From: Saururus chinensis
Taxonomy: Eukaryota > Streptophyta > Magnoliopsida > Piperales > Saururaceae
Length of the DNA: 64,000 nt
Reading direction: 5' to 3'
NCBI GenBank assembly: GCA_035235625.1
Contig: CP141148.1
Coordinates: 25,917,057 to 25,981,056, forward strand
Part shown: piece after piece, positions 1 through 11,214 of the stretch
Layout: each line of letters opens with the position of its first letter
Position numbering within the stretch: position 1 is the stretch's first letter
Made by a program: the position numbers and the translations under genes
The notes under the pieces: model-generated
Database searches by the model: none
Seen by the model: the letters and a program-made list of their open reading frames with translations, nothing else
What the model was told of the DNA's origin: nothing

Positions 1-772
1 GTCAATGCCGCCACCGTTGTGTGCTCATCATCAAACGTCATAGATTGTGAGGAGCTTTGAACTCGTAATTTCATGATAGCATGCTTTGAATGTGTAGCAA
101 CATGCTAGGATTGTATGATTCAATGTTTTGGATGTTAAATCATGATCCGTTTGCATGATGTAAGAGGATAAATTATGCTATGTTGAAATACATATGACAT
201 GCATGTGGCATGTAAGTATATTTGAAGTATGTATGTGTTAGTGATGACTAGTGATTATTATAGTAAGCTATGCATGTGGAGTATGTGTGTGCTAGTGATG
301 GCGAGCGAGTATATTGGTAAGCTATGTATGTGGACCATGTGTATGCTAGTGATGGTTAGTGAGTATGTTGGTAAGCTACGTGTATAGAATATGTATGTAT
401 TAGTGATGGCTATCGAATATGTTGGTAAGCTATATATGTGGATTGTGTGTGTGTGTGTTAGTGATGGCTAGCGAATATGTTGGTAAGTTATGTATGGAAT
501 TGTGTGTACGAAAGTATGTGTGATGGACATACATCTGTATGATGGCTATATGCTCGTGCGATGGATATGTGTGTGTGTGTGGGCAGAAGTATGGGTGATA
601 GATGGTAAGAGGTGATAGAGGGTTTGGTATGAAGTTTGATGTGGTTGTGTAACCTTATGATGGAAAACAAAGGATGTAAGTTTGACGGGCGAGGATTGGA
701 TCGGTTTGGAATGGAGCGTATGTTGAGGGATTGTCAGATAGTAAGAGTGTTGCATAATTTTACAAGCATAGC
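1..772 (+). mobile_element. F1-family LTR, left part of an older interrupted copy
   Basis: This stretch aligns by eye with 7530-8050 and with 32110-32880, sharing phrases such as ctcgtaatttcatgatagc and a GTATGT-rich repeat block. It looks like the inner part of a long LTR (family F1) whose 3' end is TTACA. The alignment breaks at 772/773, where the Athila-like LTR starts, and the 3' part appears to resume at 9931. It probably continues left of the window. No coding sequence is seen. Assignment as an LTR is inferred from the TTACA-type ends of its relatives. Confidence 0.55.
220..500 (+). repeat. 54-bp minisatellite inside F1 LTR
   Basis: Tandem units of 54-58 bp begin near 262, 316, 370, 424 and 482, each starting gtaagctatgtatgtgg and containing ctagtgatggctagcga. 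The F1 copy at 7760-7810 has about one unit, and the copy at 32340-32625 has about five, so unit number varies between copies of the same element. Confidence 0.8.
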
Positions 773-1935
773 TGATCGTTTATAATTAAACCCTTTGCAA
801 GTGTACAAGGTAATTGTACTAGGATGAGTATTTAAGGGTTGTCGAACCTCAGGGACGGATGAATTATAACTAAATCTAAATAGTAATTTGCTGATTGAAA
901 ACTAAAACAACTTAAACTTAAATTAAGTAAAGGAAAGGAATCAACTAGTTTAAAGGTAAGAGATTAATATGATAGATTTTACTTAGGAAATCGAATCCAC
1001 TATAGAACCATAACAATTCCTTAACTTTTAATCTAAATCTAGTGTGAATATGAGCAAGTATTCTAAGCTACAAGCTAGAATTACTTTAGAAAGAATCATT
1101 AATTGATTTCCATGGCATGAACTATCTTCGACAATAGCACGAATCATCTACACTAAATAGTTATAGGCTTGACCCGTCTAATCTTAGTATAACTCATCCA
1201 AGTCCTTAATTATCTGAACATTAAAACTATTGTATAACCATCTCATCTAAATCACAGAAATTAGAATTGATGCAAATATCAAAACCACATCAATATATCA
1301 TCTACAAGACAATAAATCAACATAGAATTGAATAAACATTAAAAGCTCTTCCATTAAAAGGAAATCCTTATCATACAATTGTCATAATTCACAACTGAGA
1401 TCTAAATTAAAAAGAAAAGAAACTGAAACTTATCTATAGCTTCATCAACTCCTAAGTAAAAGAAAAGTTTAGCCTTCTATGGTAGAAGAAAGCACTTGAA
1501 TCTCCATTGAAAGCTTTGGGTTTTTCTCCATCTTCTTCTTCTCTTCAGAAAATCTACTTGTTTACCCTTAATTTCGTGCCAAATAAGTCTTTATATAAGC
1601 ATTAGATTCGTAGGAAAGAGTCCAATATGAAAAAAACTCGAAATTGATTGAAATAAGGAAACTGTGCATTATCCCGTTCGAACGCCCTGCATGCCCGTTC
1701 GAACGCTTGAACTGAATTTTCTTCAAATTTACGTGTAACCGATCGATTGGTAAGTGAGGCCGTTCGAACGCCAACGAAGAATCTGCAAAATAAGCCAATT
1801 TAATTCAAAACACCATGGAAGCTTTTTCTAACTTAATTAAATTTAATATCTAATAATTTAACCTATATTAATACTTAAATGAGACTAGAAAATAGAATAA
1901 TTAAGGGTAAAATAATGCATAAATTATACTTATCA
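773..1935 (-). mobile_element. 3' LTR of the Athila-like element
   Basis: Read on the minus strand this begins TGATAAGTATAATTTATGC and ends AAACGATCA, 1163 bp. It is an inverted counterpart of the solo LTR at 20449-21619, whose ends are fixed by a target duplication; that comparison sets both boundaries. A purine-rich tract on the minus strand (containing GGTTTGGGGGTATT) lies directly outside the LTR start, as expected of a polypurine tract. Three exact CGTTCGAACG palindromes lie at 1675, 1696 and 1761. Confidence 0.88.
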
Positions 1936-3671
1936 AATACCCCCAAACCTATATTTTGCTAGCCCTCAAGCAAAACAAAACAAAATAAAACAAAACAACT
2001 AATCTAGAAAAATAAAATAAATAAAAGCCACTTTCGTAGGGAATCACGATTGCATTTAGCGTATGCAATAAGCCTTTAAACCCCTAGGTGTCCCTAATTG
2101 GACGAGTTGTGTCTCGTGAGGGTTTGCAGCAATGATACCCACAAACATTTAAACCTAAGAAAATAAATAAAACAAAACAAGAAAACAAAAATTCTAAAAA
2201 CAATCTTCTCTTAAAAACAAAACTATTTTTAAAAAGAACTAACCACAAATACTAGAAACAAGTAAATAATATCGATCTGATCACTTTCAAGTAAGGAATC
2301 GTCCATTCTATAACCTCATCTTAGAAATAATTGTGCAACTACATATATACATTTCGAAAACATAAAGTGTAGAAACTTTATAGTCATACAATTTCACTTT
2401 CTATTAACAAGCATATCTTATGTGAGCCATTAACCAAGCTAATTAAAATTCACTAACTTAAAAATATAGCAATGACAATATTTCATCTTTAACATCTCAT
2501 AAAACCCTCATGTAATAGCCATCAAATTTAAATTAAATTCAGGGAATAAGATCATAATATACTTCAAAATATGACTTGTGCAATACTTAGTTCTATTAAG
2601 CTTTCTAAATAGTCTATGTAGCAAGCGTTAGGCCAGTGTCCCTAATCCAGTTGGCTCAAGGCACTAGGTGTTGAAACACCCCTCAGGCTTAATAACTCGA
2701 ACTATAAAGGCTACAGAACCAAGTAAGTTATAAAAGAATTTATCTCAACTTTTCACCTTTTTACGCGATCCCTTATACTTGCCTAGGCATAAAGTCCGGT
2801 TACTCAGTGAAAAGAGAAACAAACCTTTACCTTTTTTTTTCATCATTTTTTTCAATCAATCTATCTTTTTTTTTCATTCTTTTTTTTTTTCATAATCTTT
2901 TTTTCATTCTTTTTTCATTACACACTTATCCCATTTTTTTTCAAATAATAGCCAATCATAAAGATCTATCATAAAACATTAAAAATTACTCAATTGCCAA
3001 GTTTTCAAAAATATGCTTAGTTAAAGATATCCCACAAAGATTACAAGTAATAAATCATAAAATTATATTCCTACAAGTTTCAAGTGTGTGAAATGTGATT
3101 TAAAAATATAAGCACAATTATCCAAGATAAAGAAAATAAAATAGAAATTACTCACTCAATCACTTTCATCACTTAATTAATTACTTGAACTTTCTTCATG
3201 AAATTGATCTCTTTAAAAACAGACATGCTTTTAAAAGAAAATAAACAATAAAACCACATAAAAGAAAATAAAAACAAAAGAAAATCAAAAAAATACTCTA
3301 AAACATCCTAAAAGAAAAATAAGAAAGAAAAATATCTTTCTACACCCCCAAACCTAAACTGAACATTGCCCTCAATGTAAAAGAAAATATATACTACAAT
3401 GACAAGAATAAGTAAGAGAGGGAATGAAAGATATCACTTGAGAGCATATCGAATCCACTAATCTGAAATTGAAGTACATAGGATTGAGAAAACAAGAGAA
3501 ACATACATATAAAGAGCAATTTCCCAAACCTAAAATACCAAGCTTCCAGAAAAGAGATAACAAAACAAAAACTATAATGAGAAAGAAAATAAAAGCTGAG
3601 AAAAATAAGTAAATAAAACCTAAATAAACCAAAGAATATAAATAAAAGGAAGGAAAAGAAATATATCAAAA
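1936..3671 (-). other. AT-rich 3' untranslated region of the Athila-like element
   Basis: No credible coding frame. It holds T-rich low-complexity tracts at 2820-2940 (on the plus strand) and a second GTTTGGGGGTGTAG purine motif read on the minus strand near 3340-3365, the sort of sequence found after the pol region in Athila/Tat elements. A GGGAGGCAACCCA phrase (minus strand, about 3675-3690) marks the start of the non-coding tail. Confidence 0.6.
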
Positions 3672-5284
3672 ACATGGGTTGCCTCCCAAGAAGCGTTAAG
3701 TTTATTGTCTTCAGCCAGACAATGCCAACATTCTCAAATATATCAAGGTGGTTGGTAGATATTGGCATTGGCTCTTCTCTTAAGTCTCCAAAATGATGGT
3801 TCAAAAAAATTAGAAGGAACAATTTGATTATGAGTTGATGCTACAAAAGATGGACCTATATCATAAGCATCAAATCTAAAATTGTCTACCATAAAACATT
3901 CAGCATTAGAGATTGAAGGTAAATTGTTAGACACATAAAAAACATTTAGGTGCACTTTCATGTTCCCAAAGGTCATCTCCATTACTCCCGTCCTACAATT
4001 TATGCATGCATTAGCTGTGGCAAGGAAAGGGCGACCTAAAATGATAGGAATCTGATGTGTGGAGTTGGCACCGGTTTCCATATCTAAGACAATAAAACCA
4101 ACAGGGAAAAAGAACCGGTCAACTTTTACTAAGACATCCTCAATTACTCCCCGAGGCTTACGCACAGAACGGTCGGCTAGTTGCAATGTAACTGATGTAG
4201 GCTACAATTCACCTAACCCTAGTTTCTCATACATCGAGTAAGGGAGTAAATTGACACTCGCACCAAGGTCAAGGAGGGCTCTATGAATGAAGTGATCGCC
4301 TATGACACAAGAAATAGTGGGCACTCCAGGGTCCTTATACTTAGGTGGGGTGTCAAACTTCAAAAGAGAGCTAACTTGCTTGGTGAGAAAGACCTTTTTA
4401 GACACATGGGTCTTAGATTTATGCTTTTGAGTACATAGGTCTTTAAGGAACTTAGCATAAGCAGGAACTTGCTTAATGGCTTCTAAGAGAGGGAGATTAA
4501 TTTTGACTTGTTTGAAAGTCTCAAGAATCTCATCAGTCCTAGCTGTGCTCTTTCTAAATGGTGGGGCCATGCCAAGACACTGAGGAAAAGGTGCCTTAGG
4601 GATATAAGATCCCTCTGAAGTGGTCTTAGGCTGTAGCTTTGAGAAAGGGGAAGGAGAGACTGACTCCTTTTCATGTGGTGCACTAACTTCTACTTGAGGC
4701 TCATTAGGGACTGCCCTCTCTAATTCCTCACTTCTATCATCTGTCACTGGTGTCCCCCCAACACTCTTGTCAACAATCTTCCCACTCCTAAGGGTCATTA
4801 TGGAATTAACTTGTTCATTAGAGGAAGGAGCACCCTCTACATGAAATTGACCGTTAGGGTTTTGTATAGGTTGACTTGGCAAACTCCCCATCTCTCTCTT
4901 GTTAATAGCATTAGCTAGTTGTCCAATTTGGGCTTCTAACTTTGCTATAGATTGTGTGTGAGAGTGAAGGAGTTGGGATTGAGATTGAATGCCTTGGAGG
5001 GCACTCAAGACCTTTTCTTCAAAGCTTGGACTCCTATTGGGTTGGACATATAGATGTTGGACTTGAGGTTGGTGGATATGGGCTGGTGGGACTTAGAATG
5101 GTTGCCTAGGAACTTGGTTACCCATAACCCCTTGGTTTTGTGCCCGCCAGGAAAAGTTAGGATGATTCCTCCACCTAGGGTTATATGTGTTTGAAAATGG
5201 ATTATTCTCAGCCCTAGGGAAGGATTGGTAGCATTCACATGGTCTTGGACAAGCTCAGGAAATTGAGAGGCAGAGGGGCACTCC
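3672..5284 (-). pseudogene. Athila-like gag-protease remnant
   Basis: Two long minus-strand frames, 4202-5008 and 3743-4186, cover the gag C-terminal part and the aspartic protease. Visible features are a Q-rich coiled stretch, the TLRSGK motif typical of Athila/Tat gag, then KINLPLLEAI and the protease core DLGASVNLLPYS (the usual catalytic D-[ST]-G-A triad region), followed by LADRSVRKPRGVIEDVLVKV and GRPFLATANA. The matrix/capsid N-terminus is largely missing and the region is broken at a few points. It is a fossil and no function is expected. Confidence 0.88.
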
Positions 5285-5361
5285 ATGATGCTTCGGTGTA
5301 TGTGATCATTTTTTTTTCTGCTATTTTTCGGCAAAAAAAAATGATGCTTCGGTGTATGTGA
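5285..5361. repeat. Junction duplication with embedded hairpin
   Basis: A 21-bp phrase beginning atgatgcttcggtgtatg occurs at 5285-5305 and again at 5341-5361. Between them lies a snapback with perfect 13-bp arms: 5305-5317 (ATCA followed by nine T) and 5333-5345 (nine A followed by TGAT). This marks the join between the Athila-like gag remnant and the F1 LTR and looks like templated filler DNA from break repair. Confidence 0.75.
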
Positions 5362-5769
5362 CCTCGGTATTCGTACCAATAGAGCCGGGTCTCGGGTCAG
5401 TCGTTGGCCACAGGCCTCGACGCGTGCATCTAGCGTGAAAAATCATTGAAGAAAACGGAACTACAGAGATAAGTAAGGAAGAAAAAAAAAGAAAAAAAAA
5501 AGAGGACTCGGGCTCGGTCGAGCCCGATCCAGTCTCTTCTGGAAGAGGCGACCACCCCTCTCTGTTGTGTGCTCTCTGGCGACCGGTGGCTGCCAGCGGG
5601 CCACCACCATCAATTCCGCCCCGGCGGTGCGACGCCAAGGGGCCACTGCCCCGGCCGCCTACGACCGCGCCGCCTCCTCCCCCGGTGAGCCCTCTCCCTC
5701 TCTGTATTGTGCTGTTCCGCCGCTGCCACGAGCCGGCAAGGCCTGGCCGGCTGGCTATGACTCCGCCGT

Positions 5770-6970
5770 GGGCCGGAGACAGCGGGAGGCCACTCCTCCC
5801 GGCCCGGTGGGCCTCTGCTCTGCCGCCCCGTCCCCGTTTTCGCCTCTGCCCTATTTTTCACCTGAGTTGTGTTTTGGTGAAACGGTGGCTGCCGGCGGTG
5901 AGCCACCGCCGACTGGATCTCCTCCAACCTCACCATGGTCTGGCGACAGCGGGAGGCCACTCCTCCCGGCCCGGAGGGCCTCCGTTCCGCCGCCCCATGC
6001 TTTTCCCCCTCTGCCCTGTTTTCACCAGCGAACTGTTTTTGTTCAACAGTAGCCACCGGCGATGAGCTACGCCCGATCGACCCCCATCCGGCCTCACCTT
6101 GGTCCGGCGAAGTGATTGAGCCACCCCTCCCTGGCTGATTTCGCCTCCGTCCTCCGTCTTCCCTTCGACCAGATCTTCCGAGCCTTGTTTCTTTTGGTCT
6201 ATGTGTTTGGGACTACCGGCGCCGGGAATTGCCGCCTTTGGCCGAAGACGGCTCCGCTCGGCCTCCATCCTGCCAGCCGTGGTCCAGTGACTGCAAGGCC
6301 GACCCCTAGCTAGCTCCGCCGCCCCCTTGGCCGCTCCGCCCGTTCCGATTTGCACCCTATTGTGGGTGGATTCTTTGTTGAGTTGTCGCCACTATCATTG
6401 GCCAATGAAGCCAGCCGGGTCGTTGTGGGCTCCGCCCCGGCCTGGCGATGGCCCAGGGATGGCCCATCTGGACTGGTTCAGCCTCTGTCCCCTCCGCTTT
6501 GTCGGAGCCCGATCCGCATCCCTTGCTCGGGTGCTCTCACTCGGAAAAACCGAGCCTTTGCTCCTCACTGTGTTGTTTGTCCGGCGTGTTGCCGTTGACT
6601 TTGACCGTCAACTCTGGCCAGAGATAGCTCCTCCTGGCCGCTAGAGCCACGACACAGCCGGCTAGAGCTGTTTGTAACCCTTGCTCCTCCCTGTGTCCCC
6701 CCGGCCCCTCTATGCTTTTGGCCGTTTTTATGTTTTGGGTTATCGAGCATCGTTGGATGCCGAACACCCTTTGGACCACTTAGTGTGGCGGGTCTCAGCC
6801 TAGAGATGGCTGGCCATCCTAGTACGGCACCGCCCCTCTTATTCGGCATGAGGCAGGTTCCCCTCTGCCGATGATATGTGTTTGACTGCACCATTCAGAG
6901 CGCCACTGTCTTACCCTCGCCGGACGCCGATTGGCCTCTAGTCGGCCTGCCTCGGCACGGCAACGACAAA
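5770..6970 (+). repeat. GC-rich array of about 170-bp degenerate units
   Basis: A phrase like GGCGACAGCGGGAGGCCACT recurs in decaying form near 5775, 5942, 6102, 6282, 6441, 6613 and 6795, spacings of roughly 160-180 bp. The first two units also share cggtggctgccggcggtgag and CTCCTCCCGGCCCGG. Overlapping open frames on both strands here are a by-product of GC richness and do not look like a gene. Confidence 0.65.
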
Positions 6971-8589
6971 GGCCGTATTGTTGGTCTCTGCCCGTGGGCA
7001 TGGCCCTACCGCCCTTTCGAGCTTTGGGCCGATACCGTCTAGCCCTCTCCTCTTCCCTTTGGCCGCGTGTGCAAGTAGCTACGCGTGCGGGTTAGGGTAT
7101 TGGTGCCGCTTTGGCGCCGCCCGACCGTTAAATGGCTCTGCCATCATCTGGAGTTGACATCGGAGTCCTCCACTACCTCTCCTCCATCCTTGAGTGTCGC
7201 CCACACCCTCCGCCCTTATGTGGGCCCTGTTAAACACGAAATCGACGTCATTGGGTGCTGTCCACGGCCGGTTTTGATGTCTTGTAACTGGTTGAGTATG
7301 GTTCAACCACCGGTTGAATTTTAGCGTGTACGCTTGGACCTTCGGTCGCACCTGCCACTCGTTGGCACGATCTTTGTCCCGGCTGCCCCTGGTGTGCCGC
7401 CGCGGATCGCGGATTGTCCGCATTGACATGTGTCACCCCTTTTGGCCGTGAGTGCTTCCGGCATTTCCTAAACCCTCGGGACAACATCTCTCTTGGCTAG
7501 GAAAAAGCTTTTGGCCGCCAACTCCGCACCGACGTTGCCACCGTCGTATGCTCACCATCAAACGTCATGATTACGAGGTAGGGGAGTTTTGAACTCGTAA
7601 TTTCATGATAGCATGCTTGAATGAGTAGTAGCATGCTAGGAATTACATGATGTGCATATAAGCATGATTATATGGTATGTTTAGATACGTATGACATGCA
7701 TATGAGTTGTAACTATGATTGTTATGTATGAGTTGTACGTATGCTTTATGTATGTGTATGATATATGCGCTAGTGATGGCTAGCGATTGTGAGTAAGTCA
7801 TGTATGTGGACTATGCGTGTGGGCAGAGGTATGGGTGATGGACGGTAAGAAGTGACAGAGGGTTTGGTACGAAGTTGGATGTGGATGTGAATGTGTAAGA
7901 GTGTGACCAAAAGACGGCAGACGTAAGTGTGACAGGCGAGGAATGGAACGGATCGGTTTGGAGCGTACGTAAGGGGTTCGGTAAGTAAGAAGACTTAGGC
8001 TTGGAGCCTTATGAGGGTTTGTTAGACAGTAAGAGCGTGCATAATTGTACAAGCATAACATACATATTATGAAGTGAAAAGTAAGAATAATAAGTGAGGT
8101 ACTAAGTAAGAGGGGGATAACGGGGATTTACTATGAGGAGCTCAGTTTGACGATGTAAGTAAGATGTTTGGACCGTAAGGTAGATGGTAGAGGCTGTATG
8201 ATTACGTAAGGATCTTTGTACGGTGAGCTATGTTGTGACTTGGATGGGTAAGTGAAGTCTGCTGCCCCGACGAACTAGGGTTTCGATCGGGCTCAGCTTC
8301 GGTTTGATCAGTCGAGGACTGAGTTTGTGTGGCATAATTGTACCGCATAATATACTTAATTCAAACTTGAATCATAAGAAAGCTAATGATAGCGTTGTGA
8401 GTTTGAGACCTGAGGGTTCGACAGATTAAATTCCATGTTTGAGCTAGCCGATAATGAGTCGGCTGAGCACTTCTGTGTCTTGCCATGGTTGTTATCCTGC
8501 GGGATCTTGTCTGTGTGCTTTATAGAGCACCGGACGTCTGATGCTCTGTGGAGAGCGATGTATGCTTTGTTTTGGTCTGTGTGCTATTA

Positions 8590-9260
8590 AGCCCAGACGT
8601 TTGATGCTCTGTTGAGAGCGCTGTAAGTTTCCGCCCTTCGTGGGCTCTGTATGTTTCTGCCTATAGATGGCACTGTATGTTCTGCCCAAGAGTGGCACTG
8701 TATGTTTCTGCCCAAGAGTGGCATTGGCACTATAAGACCCATTATGGTGGGCAATTGTATGGCACTATAAGGCCCCTTATGTGTGGGCAATTGTATGAAC
8801 CCTTATGTGGGTGTATGTTTGCGCGCTCAGGTAAGTAGTATCATGGATCTACTCTTACCTGTTTGATCCTGTGCCCCATGAGCATAGGTGTTCCTTACCT
8901 TCGGAAAAGTCCATGGCGTCTAGTCACTCCCCGGAGGTTAAGGCGATGCCCCAGTGGCATTCTTTTCCTTTTTGACGCTGGAGCTTATTAGTTGTAATGA
9001 GCTTCAGTGGTCGATAGTATGAGTAAGAGTATGAGTATGAGTATGTACGTTTCTGAGTAAGCGTATGATTATGAGGATGAGCACGACTGTAAGAGTAAGT
9101 ATGAGTATGACAGTAAGTGTAAGACTGTACGAGTAAGGTCGTACGAGTAAGTGTAAGACTATACGAGCAAGGTCGTACGAGTAAGTGTAAGATTGTACGA
9201 GTAAGGTCGTACAAGTACGTGTAAGTTGTATGAGTTAGCGTACGATGGTACGAGTATGTT
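8590..9260 (+). repeat. Short minisatellites in F1 LTR
   Basis: Two arrays. At about 8590-8720 a roughly 26-bp unit reads as gcccaagagtggcactgtat. At about 8990-9260 a 30-34-bp unit combines gtaagtgtaagactgtacg with agtaaggtcgtacga. Related, more diverged arrays lie at the same place in the other F1 copies (10050-10130 and 10390-10520; 33460-33530 and 33830-33970). Confidence 0.75.
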
Positions 9261-9930
9261 TGTAAGACCCTGATTAAGGGTGTTTGTATGAGTTTGGTTT
9301 CGTGGTATGCTACGCATGATTAGTTGCATATGAACATAATTGTTATACATTGTTTGCTTCATGTTGAGTGGCATGACGCATGTATTTTTGAACTTATCGA
9401 GTTCACCATTTTTGGGATTTCCCCTATTAGGTATTTTCCTACTGAGTATGAAAATACTCACCCTACTATTTTTAGCCCCGTTGTTCGGGAGGCTTTTGCA
9501 GGTTGTGTTGGAGAGCACCTAGAGATGGATGCTCGTTTCTGCGGGGGATCGTTTTGCCTTTGACTCGGGTGTATTTGACTCAATGAGAGTATAACTAGTG
9601 CCACGATCTAATGTATTTGGTGAGATTTAAATGTTTATACCTCCTGGACTTTTAATTTGGATCAGACAATGGACTGTTTATGGGACTTGTACTCGGGGAC
9701 GCCTGGGAGTTATTTGTATTTAAAAATCCATGATCATGGTAATTTAGTCGTACGTTTGTTTTCGAGTAGCGCCTGAGGATATTTGATTTGGCGGTACGAT
9801 GTTTAACCGTATGATGTTTTAAAATATAAACTGTTTATATGGGTTTTGATTTCGTTAGTTTTACTCCGATTTAAAAATAAAAATTTTCTGTGAATTTTAT
9901 GGAAAATGTATGAAAATCTCGGGCGTTACA

Positions 9931-11214
9931 GATGTTATCTGTGTGCTGTATTTGAGCCCCAGGCAGCCGATGCTCTGTTGAGAGTGATGTATGTTTTGAT
10001 TTTGTCTACATGTTGTATTGAGTCTAGACGTTTGATGCTTTATTGAGAGCGCTGTATGATTTTGCCCAAGAGTGACACTGTATGATTTTGCCTAAGAGTG
10101 ACACTGTATGATTTTGCCTAAGAGTGACACTAATACTATAAGACCCCTAAAGTGTGGGCAATTGTATGGCCCCTAACGTGTGGCAGTTTATGTTTGCATG
10201 CTTAGGCAAGTAGTATCATAGAACTACTCTTACCTGTTTGATTATGTGCCCCATGAGCATTGATGTGTCTGACCTTCAGAAAAGTCCATGACATCTAGTA
10301 ACTCCCGGGAGGTTAAGGTGATGCCTCAGTGACATTCTTTTCTATTTTGATGCTGGACCTTATTAATTGTATGTTTTTGAGTATATGTAAGTTTTTGAGT
10401 AAGACTATACAAGTAAGGTTGTCTGAGTAAAACTGTACAAGTAAAGTCTTACGATTAAGATTGTAGGAGTAAGGTCGTATGAGCAAGATTGTACAAGTAA
10501 GGTCGTACGAGTATGTGTAAGATTGGTTTGATGGTATGTAATTAGCATGATTGTATGCATTTTTGCATTATTATTATATGCTTGCCTACTTCATGTTTGA
10601 GATGCATGAACACATCTATGAATATACTTGCAAAGTTCACTATTTAAAACTCTCCTGCTGGGTATTTTTCTATTGAGTATGAAAATACTCATTTACCCTA
10701 TTTTTTAGCCTCGATGTTTAGAAGGCTTTTATAGGTTTGTGTTGGAGAGCTCTTGGAGATGGATGCTCGTTTTTATCGTAGATTGATTTCCTTTAACTCA
10801 GGTATATCCTTGAATCATTGTAAGTATTATTTTGTGCCATGATTTGATGTATTGGGTGAGATGAGAATTAAGATGTTTATGCTTTCTAGACTTGTAATTT
10901 GGAATAGATTGTGCATTGTTATGGGACTTACACTTAGAGATGCCTGAGAGATATTTTATTTGAAGTCTATGATCATAGCAATTTATTTTGTACGTTTATT
11001 TTCGAGTAACGCCTGAAGATGTTTGGTTTGGCCGTATGATGCTTGATTGAATGAGTAAAAATTTGTTTAGGAAAAATTGATGTGTGATGTTTTAAATAAT
11101 AAAACTACTTTCATAGGTTTTGTATTCACTATTTCCCCCTATTTACAATCGTTATGTTGCAAAAAAAATTCTTGAATATTTAAGAAAATATGGTTGAAAA
11201 TCTTAGGCATTACA
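9931..11214 (+). mobile_element. F1-family LTR, right part of the older copy
   Basis: Resumes F1 sequence with gatgttatctgtgtgctg, matching 33343 onward in the other copy, and ends AGGCATTACA at 11214. Directly after it MULE transposase sequence begins. The same F1/MULE junction is seen at 34669/34670, so this LTR was in the MULE before the two MULE copies separated. About 450 bp found at 32890-33345 in the other copy are missing between 772 and 9931. Confidence 0.65.

Larger units (their letters stand above)
773..5284 (-). mobile_element. Athila-like Ty3/gypsy element, 5'-truncated and broken
   Basis: Minus-strand element consisting of a 3' LTR (773-1935), a long AT-rich 3' untranslated part (about 1936-3670) and a gag-protease remnant (about 3672-5284). 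Reverse transcriptase, integrase and the 5' LTR are absent. Athila/Tat affinity comes from the protein (TLRSGK motif, DLGASVNLLPYS protease core) and from the purine tracts rich in GTTTGGGGG on its 3' side. It is broken in several places and looks old. It sits between two blocks of F1 LTR, so it inserted into, or was joined to, an F1 copy. Confidence 0.85.
5285..9930 (+). mobile_element. F1-family LTR, second copy, with GC-rich leader
   Basis: A long LTR-like unit ending GGGCGTTACA at 9930. It contains an upstream part (5285-5500), a strongly GC-rich leader (about 5500-7530), an AT/GT-rich part with several minisatellites (7530-9260) and a 3' part (9300-9930) with long T-rich, poly-A-signal-like sequence. 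The 5' terminus is missing, so no target duplication can be found. Sequence right of 9930 is again F1 (matching 33340 onward), so this copy seems to have landed inside an older F1 LTR. Gypsy affinity is inferred from TTACA ends and layout only. Confidence 0.6.

Noticed and set aside
488-755. His/Ser/Thr-rich short frames, also at 7798-8061 and 32581-32877
   Set aside because: Translations of the GT-rich F1 minisatellite and its flank, recurring in each F1 copy with changing frames.
2820-2940. Possible transcription terminator or poly-T regulatory tract
   Set aside because: T-rich low complexity within a retroelement tail; no other support.
3372-3822. Hydrophobic minus-strand frames resembling membrane proteins
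   Set aside because: Phe/Leu-rich translation of T-rich low-complexity DNA in the Athila 3' untranslated region; no conserved motif.
5565-7490. Many overlapping open frames on both strands in GC-rich DNA (for example 5565-6065, 5610-6056, 6327-6644, 7085-7324)
   Set aside because: They lie in the repetitive GC-rich LTR leader, overlap in several frames at once, have Pro/Arg/Ala-biased composition and match no protein family.
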